Below are positions 60,953 through 64,000 of a stretch of 64,000 nucleotides of DNA, one piece after another. Location of the stretch: the NCBI GenBank assembly GCA_001295865.1, contig LJHW01000001.1, positions 1 to 64,000 on the forward strand, written 5' to 3'. Position numbers and translations under genes: made by a program. Source of the stretch: a beta proteobacterium AAP65. Lineage in GTDB: Bacteria; Pseudomonadota; Gammaproteobacteria; Burkholderiales; Burkholderiaceae_C. How positions within the stretch are numbered: position 1 is the first letter of the stretch; each line of letters begins with the position of its first letter. The notes beneath the pieces are model-generated. The model was not told where the DNA came from. It saw nothing but the letters and a program-made list of their open reading frames with translations, and made no database searches.

Positions 60953-62674
60953 TCAGCGCCGGAAGGGCCACCAGGACCGTGCCGGTGCGCTCGCGCCGCC
61001 TGAGGCGCGGGCCAGGATGACGGAGATATTATCCTTTCCCCCCGCATCGTTGGCCGCGTCGATCAGCGCCCGGCCCCTTGTTTCCAGCGAGTCGTGCGCC
61101 AGCAACACCTGGGCGATGGCGGCGTCATCCAGCATGTCTGACAGCCCGTCTGAGCACATCAGGAACACATCGCCGGGCAAAACATCGTGCTGGTGGGTTT
61201 CCAGCAGCACCGAGTCTTCGACGCCGACGGCGCGCGTCACCAGGTTCTTGTTCGATGAGAAGGCCGCCTGCTCAGGCGTGATGAGGCCGGCGTCGAGCTG
61301 CTCTTGCAACAGCGAATGATCACGCGTGATCTGCTGCAGCTTGCCCGCGCGCAGGCGGTAGCAGCGTGAATCGCCGACGTGGCCGAGCAGCACGCGATCG
61401 TCGCGGAACACGGCCACCACCAGCGTGGTGCCCATGCCGGCGTACTGCGGGTTGGAGGTGGAGGCGTTGAAGATGGCGCGGTTGGCGTTGTCGACGCAGA
61501 TGTCCATCGCGCGGCGCACTTCGGCATCGCTGGCCTGCTGGCTGGCTTCACGCAACCAGCGGCCGAGTTCGGTGCGGATGAACGAGGTGGCCATGCTGCT
61601 GGCCACCTCGCCGGCGTTGTAGCCCCCCATGCCATCGGCGAGCACCGCCAGCGCCACGCCGTCATCGGTGGCCACCGAATCCTCGTTGTTGCTGCGCGCC
61701 CGGCCTGGGTCTACCGCAGCAAAGAGCTCGATCGTCATGGACACGGGAAAGGTCGTCGGCGCGCGGAGTGAAGTGCGCTGGGATTGTGCATCGGAACGCG
61801 GGGCCTGCTGCGCCCCCGCAAGCCCGGGTTCGGCACCCGGCAGCTGCACGATCACCGCCTGCAACTCCGCCACGAGCAGCTCGCAGGAAACCGGGCGCTG
61901 CGCCGGCTGCTTGGCCAGCAGGCGGGCCACCAGGCCGGCCGTTCCGGCAGACACCGTGGGCACCAGCGAGCGCAGGTCGGGCGCCGGGGCGGAGGCCACT
62001 TCGCGCAGCAGCTCGCCCATCGAATGGGCCTCGTGCGGCAGGCGCCCGCTGAGCAGTTCGAACAACATCACGCCCAGGGCGTAAAGGTCGGTCGCGGGCG
62101 TCGGCTTGTTGCCGGCCAACTGCTCGGGCGCCATGTACGACGGGGTGCCCAAGACCACGCCGGTGCCGGTCTGGGCAGCATCGGCGGCGTGTGCGATGCC
62201 GAAGTCGGCGAGCTTGACGATGTTGCCCGGCAGATGCACCAGCACGTTGGCCGGCTTCAGGTCGCGGTGCACCACGCCATGGCGGTGCGCGTGCGCCACG
62301 GCGGCGGCCATGCGGCTGCCAAGCGCCAGCACCAGGGCTTCGGGCAGGAGGCGGCTGAGGTGGGTGTAGCGGGAGAGGTCGTCACCCGGCACCAGTTCCA
62401 TGGCCAACCAGGCCAACCGGCCTTCGATGCCTGCGCCGTGCACGGCGACGATGTCGGGGTGCACGAGGCGCTGCGCATTGCGCGCAGCGGTGATGAAGCC
62501 CTCTTTCCAGGCAGCCTCGGCATCGCCCGTGGGCACCGCCGAAAGCTTCAAGGCCACCGGCGGCCCGCCGGCGCCTTCGGCCAGGTAGACCTCGCCAGCG
62601 GCGCCACGCCCGAGGAGGCGCTGCAGGCGAAAGCCGGCGACGGTCTGGCCGAGACGCCAGCCTTCTTCCATCAA
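60953..62674 (-). CDS. Ser/Thr kinase fused to a PP2C phosphatase
   Basis: 573 residues. The kinase domain (about 14-270) has the Gly loop GRGAAGEV, K43, HRDLKPAN (136-143), DFG (157-159) and APEQ (182-185). After a ~40-residue linker comes a PP2C domain (about 315-560) with RSNNEDS, LADGMGG, GHVGDSR, MCSDGLSD and the final GGKDNIS; all metal Asp positions are present. In most bacteria the kinase and phosphatase are two genes. Here one frame is continuous. An internal ATG at 61735 could start a separate phosphatase but has no Shine-Dalgarno. It sits 8 bases after terC and before the FHA gene. Confidence 0.9.
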   Translation of the reverse strand: MMEEGWRLGQTVAGFRLQRLLGRGAAGEVYLAEGAGGPPVALKLSAVPTGDAEAAWKEGFITAARNAQRLVHPDIVAVHGAGIEGRLAWLAMELVPGDDLSRYTHLSRLLPEALVLALGSRMAAAVAHAHRHGVVHRDLKPANVLVHLPGNIVKLADFGIAHAADAAQTGTGVVLGTPSYMAPEQLAGNKPTPATDLYALGVMLFELLSGRLPHEAHSMGELLREVASAPAPDLRSLVPTVSAGTAGLVARLLAKQPAQRPVSCELLVAELQAVIVQLPGAEPGLAGAQQAPRSDAQSQRTSLRAPTTFPVSMTIELFAAVDPGRARSNNEDSVATDDGVALAVLADGMGGYNAGEVASSMATSFIRTELGRWLREASQQASDAEVRRAMDICVDNANRAIFNASTSNPQYAGMGTTLVVAVFRDDRVLLGHVGDSRCYRLRAGKLQQITRDHSLLQEQLDAGLITPEQAAFSSNKNLVTRAVGVEDSVLLETHQHDVLPGDVFLMCSDGLSDMLDDAAIAQVLLAHDSLETRGRALIDAANDAGGKDNISVILARASGGASAPARSWWPFRR

Positions 62675-62681
62675 GCTGGCG

Positions 62682-63413
62682 TCAGGCGGCGGCGCCAGCG
62701 CGGCGGCGCTTCACCAACACACCGATGGCCAGCACCAGCAAGGCACCTGCCACGCCAGCGCTGTACTTCACGGCGCCGACCACCTCGGGCAGCTTGCCTT
62801 CCACCAGCTCGCTGGCCAGCGGCATGTAGCCGACGATGGCGGGGTCGGTCACGGCCATCGTGCCGGCGATCCAGCCCAGCAGCATGCCGCCGGCCGTGAT
62901 GATCAGCGGGAAGCGGTCCATCAGCTTGATGACCAGCTGGCTGCCCCAGACGATGATGGGAATGCTGACCAAGAGGCCGAAGATGACCAGCACCATCTGG
63001 TGTTCACCCGCGCCCTGCGCCGCGCCAGCGATGGCGATGACGTTGTCGACGCTCATCACAAGGTCGGCCACGATGATGGTCTTCACGGCGGCCCACAGCT
63101 TGTCAGATGCGCTGATGTCGCCATGGCCGTCTTCGTCGGGCGCCAGGAGCTTGACGCCGATCCACACCAACAGGATGGCGCCCACCAGCTTCAGGAAGGG
63201 GATGGCCAGCAGCGTGAGCGCGAAGAAGATGAGGACGACGCGCAGGATGATCGCGCCCGCGGTGCCCCAGATGATGCCCTTGGTGCGCTGCGCAGGCGGC
63301 AGCTTGCGGCAGGCCAGGGCGATGACCACGGCGTTGTCGCCACCCAGCAGGATGTCGATCATGATGATCTGGCCGACGGCGATCCAGAACGCGGGGTCAG
63401 TGAGCATGTCCAT
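62682..63413 (-). CDS. TerC-family integral membrane protein
   Basis: 243 residues with about seven membrane spans. The family Asp motifs are present: IMIDILLGGDNAVVIALACR near the N-terminus and LVMSVDNVIAIAGAAQG in the middle. TerC-family proteins are linked to tellurite resistance and, in several bacteria, to manganese export during protein secretion. The gene follows sucD after a terminator, as in many Burkholderiales. I see no yybP-ykoY-type riboswitch in the 142 bases upstream. Confidence 0.9.
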   Translation of the reverse strand: MDMLTDPAFWIAVGQIIMIDILLGGDNAVVIALACRKLPPAQRTKGIIWGTAGAIILRVVLIFFALTLLAIPFLKLVGAILLVWIGVKLLAPDEDGHGDISASDKLWAAVKTIIVADLVMSVDNVIAIAGAAQGAGEHQMVLVIFGLLVSIPIIVWGSQLVIKLMDRFPLIITAGGMLLGWIAGTMAVTDPAIVGYMPLASELVEGKLPEVVGAVKYSAGVAGALLVLAIGVLVKRRRAGAAA

Positions 63414-63486
63414 GTACGGGTGGGCGCTTTCAGCAGGGGAACGGCGGCACCGGCAAAAGGCCCGGTGCGGATAGGCCCAAAAGTGT

Positions 63487-63511
63487 AGTCGGCGCCCCAG
63501 GGGCGCCGACT
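63487..63511 (-). terminator. Terminator hairpin after sucD
   Basis: A perfect 12-bp inverted repeat (AGTCGGCGCCCC / GGGGCGCCGACT) around one base, followed on the minus strand by ACACTTTTGG. A second GC-rich palindrome (CCGCCCGCGCGGGCGG, 63525-63540) lies between it and the sucD stop. The U-tract is short, so termination may be partial. Confidence 0.65.
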
Positions 63512-63555
63512 GTGGAAATTACGACCGCCCGCGCGGGCGGCCGAGACCGGCTAGA

Positions 63556-64000
63556 TCAGAGCAGCGCCTTGAGCAGGCGCGCCATCTCGCTGGGGTTGCG
63601 CGTGACGGTGAAACCGCACTCTTCCATGATGGCGAGCTTGGCGTCGGCCGTGTCGGCACCGCCGCTGATCAGCGCGCCGGCGTGGCCCATGCGCTTGCCC
63701 GGGGGCGCGGTCACACCGGCGATGAAACCCACCACCGGCTTTTTCATGTTCGCCTTCACCCAGCGGGCGGCGTCGGCTTCGTCGGGGCCGCCGATCTCGC
63801 CGATCATGATGACGGCGTCGGTGTCCGGGTCGTCGTTGAAGGCCTTCATCACGTCGATGTGCTTCAGGCCGTTGATGGGGTCGCCACCGATGCCGACGGC
63901 GCTGCTCTGGCCCAGGCCGATCTCGGTGAGTTGCGCCACGGCTTCATAGGTCAGCGTGCCCGAACGGCTGACCACGCCGATGCGGCCCTTGCGGTGGATG
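63556..64000 (-). CDS. sucD: Succinyl-CoA synthetase alpha subunit (partial)
   Basis: The gene runs off the right edge, so only the C-terminal ~147 residues are visible, beginning [20 protein letters not shown]. It contains the catalytic histidine in [13 protein letters not shown] and [23 protein letters not shown]. With SucB/SucC it makes ATP or GTP from succinyl-CoA in the TCA cycle. sucC should lie just beyond the window. Confidence 0.96.
   Translation of the reverse strand, partial: IHRKGRIGVVSRSGTLTYEAVAQLTEIGLGQSSAVGIGGDPINGLKHIDVMKAFNDDPDTDAVIMIGEIGGPDEADAARWVKANMKKPVVGFIAGVTAPPGKRMGHAGALISGGADTADAKLAIMEECGFTVTRNPSEMARLLKALL

Noticed and set aside
61735..61735. Separate PP2C gene starting at an internal ATG of the kinase-phosphatase frame
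   Set aside because: No Shine-Dalgarno sequence precedes it and the frame is continuous, so a fusion is preferred; it remains an alternative.
63414..63555. Mn-sensing yybP-ykoY riboswitch before terC
   Set aside because: The gap contains only two simple GC-rich palindromes at the sucD end and no conserved yybP-ykoY core.

Overview
This is a very GC-rich chromosomal window from a betaproteobacterium, most likely of the order Burkholderiales (Rubrivivax/Leptothrix/Sphaerotilus-like). The evidence is the gene content and order: argS-SPOR-dsbA, lptA-lptB-rpoN, sucD-terC followed by pilA and a PglL-type ligase next to moaC, plus PEP-CTERM proteins, a BLUF photoreceptor and a SWIB/histone-H1-like protein. 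No rRNA, tRNA, CRISPR array, insertion sequence or prophage was seen. Genes are densely packed and no gap between genes exceeds 300 bases.

Layout. (1) 27-7071: an eight-gene, translationally coupled membrane-lipid operon (FAD oxidoreductase, DUF1365, CFA-synthase-like methyltransferase, chalcone-isomerase-like, MFS, DUF3833 lipoprotein, SDR, NTF2-like), of the kind linked to the RpoE/ChrR photo-oxidative stress response. (2) 7089-17697: a TonB-like protein, corA, a membrane-anchored unknown, an RlmL-like methyltransferase, rpoN, lptB, lptA, a dsbA-like gene, a SPOR protein and argS. (3) 17842-24204: a kinase/cyclic-nucleotide-domain fusion, a PsiF-repeat protein, a LysR regulator divergent from a haloacid dehalogenase, malate synthase G and a Nudix hydrolase. 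(4) 24228-27378: a PhoX-like phosphatase and two PEP-CTERM proteins around a divergent intergenic region with good PHO-box candidates. (5) 27426-34194: VOC protein, phosphatase, CAP protein, periplasmic binding protein, dienelactone hydrolase, nagA/nagK and ssb. (6) 34376-45662: recQ, a CheB-CheR-PAS protein with a partner histidine kinase, uvrA, a BLUF protein and a SWIB protein. (7) 45854-48539: holin-like membrane protein, M48 protease with repeats, moaC.

(8) 48552-58997 is the most distinctive region: a type IV pilin gene (pilA) with a near-perfect sigma-54 promoter and two upstream GACA-N5-TGTC sites, followed after a terminator by a co-directional glycan operon (polyprenol-type glycosyltransferase, a GT-C-like enzyme split by a one-base frameshift, GT2, MurJ-like flippase, methyltransferase, a DUF115-like/GT8-like fusion) that ends in a PglL-type O-oligosaccharyltransferase. 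I read it as a pilin/protein O-glycosylation locus. (9) 59172-64000: a metallo-beta-lactamase-fold phosphodiesterase-like protein, an FHA protein, a kinase-PP2C fusion, TerC and the end of sucD.

Shared themes, by inference: regulation through sigma-54 (rpoN is at 11432-12982 and pilA is a candidate target), Ser/Thr phosphorylation combined with cyclic-nucleotide sensing, and light/oxidative stress (CFA-type operon, BLUF). Start codons were placed by Shine-Dalgarno context, ATGA/GTGA overlaps and conserved N-termini. No database search was possible, so family names come from recognising motifs.
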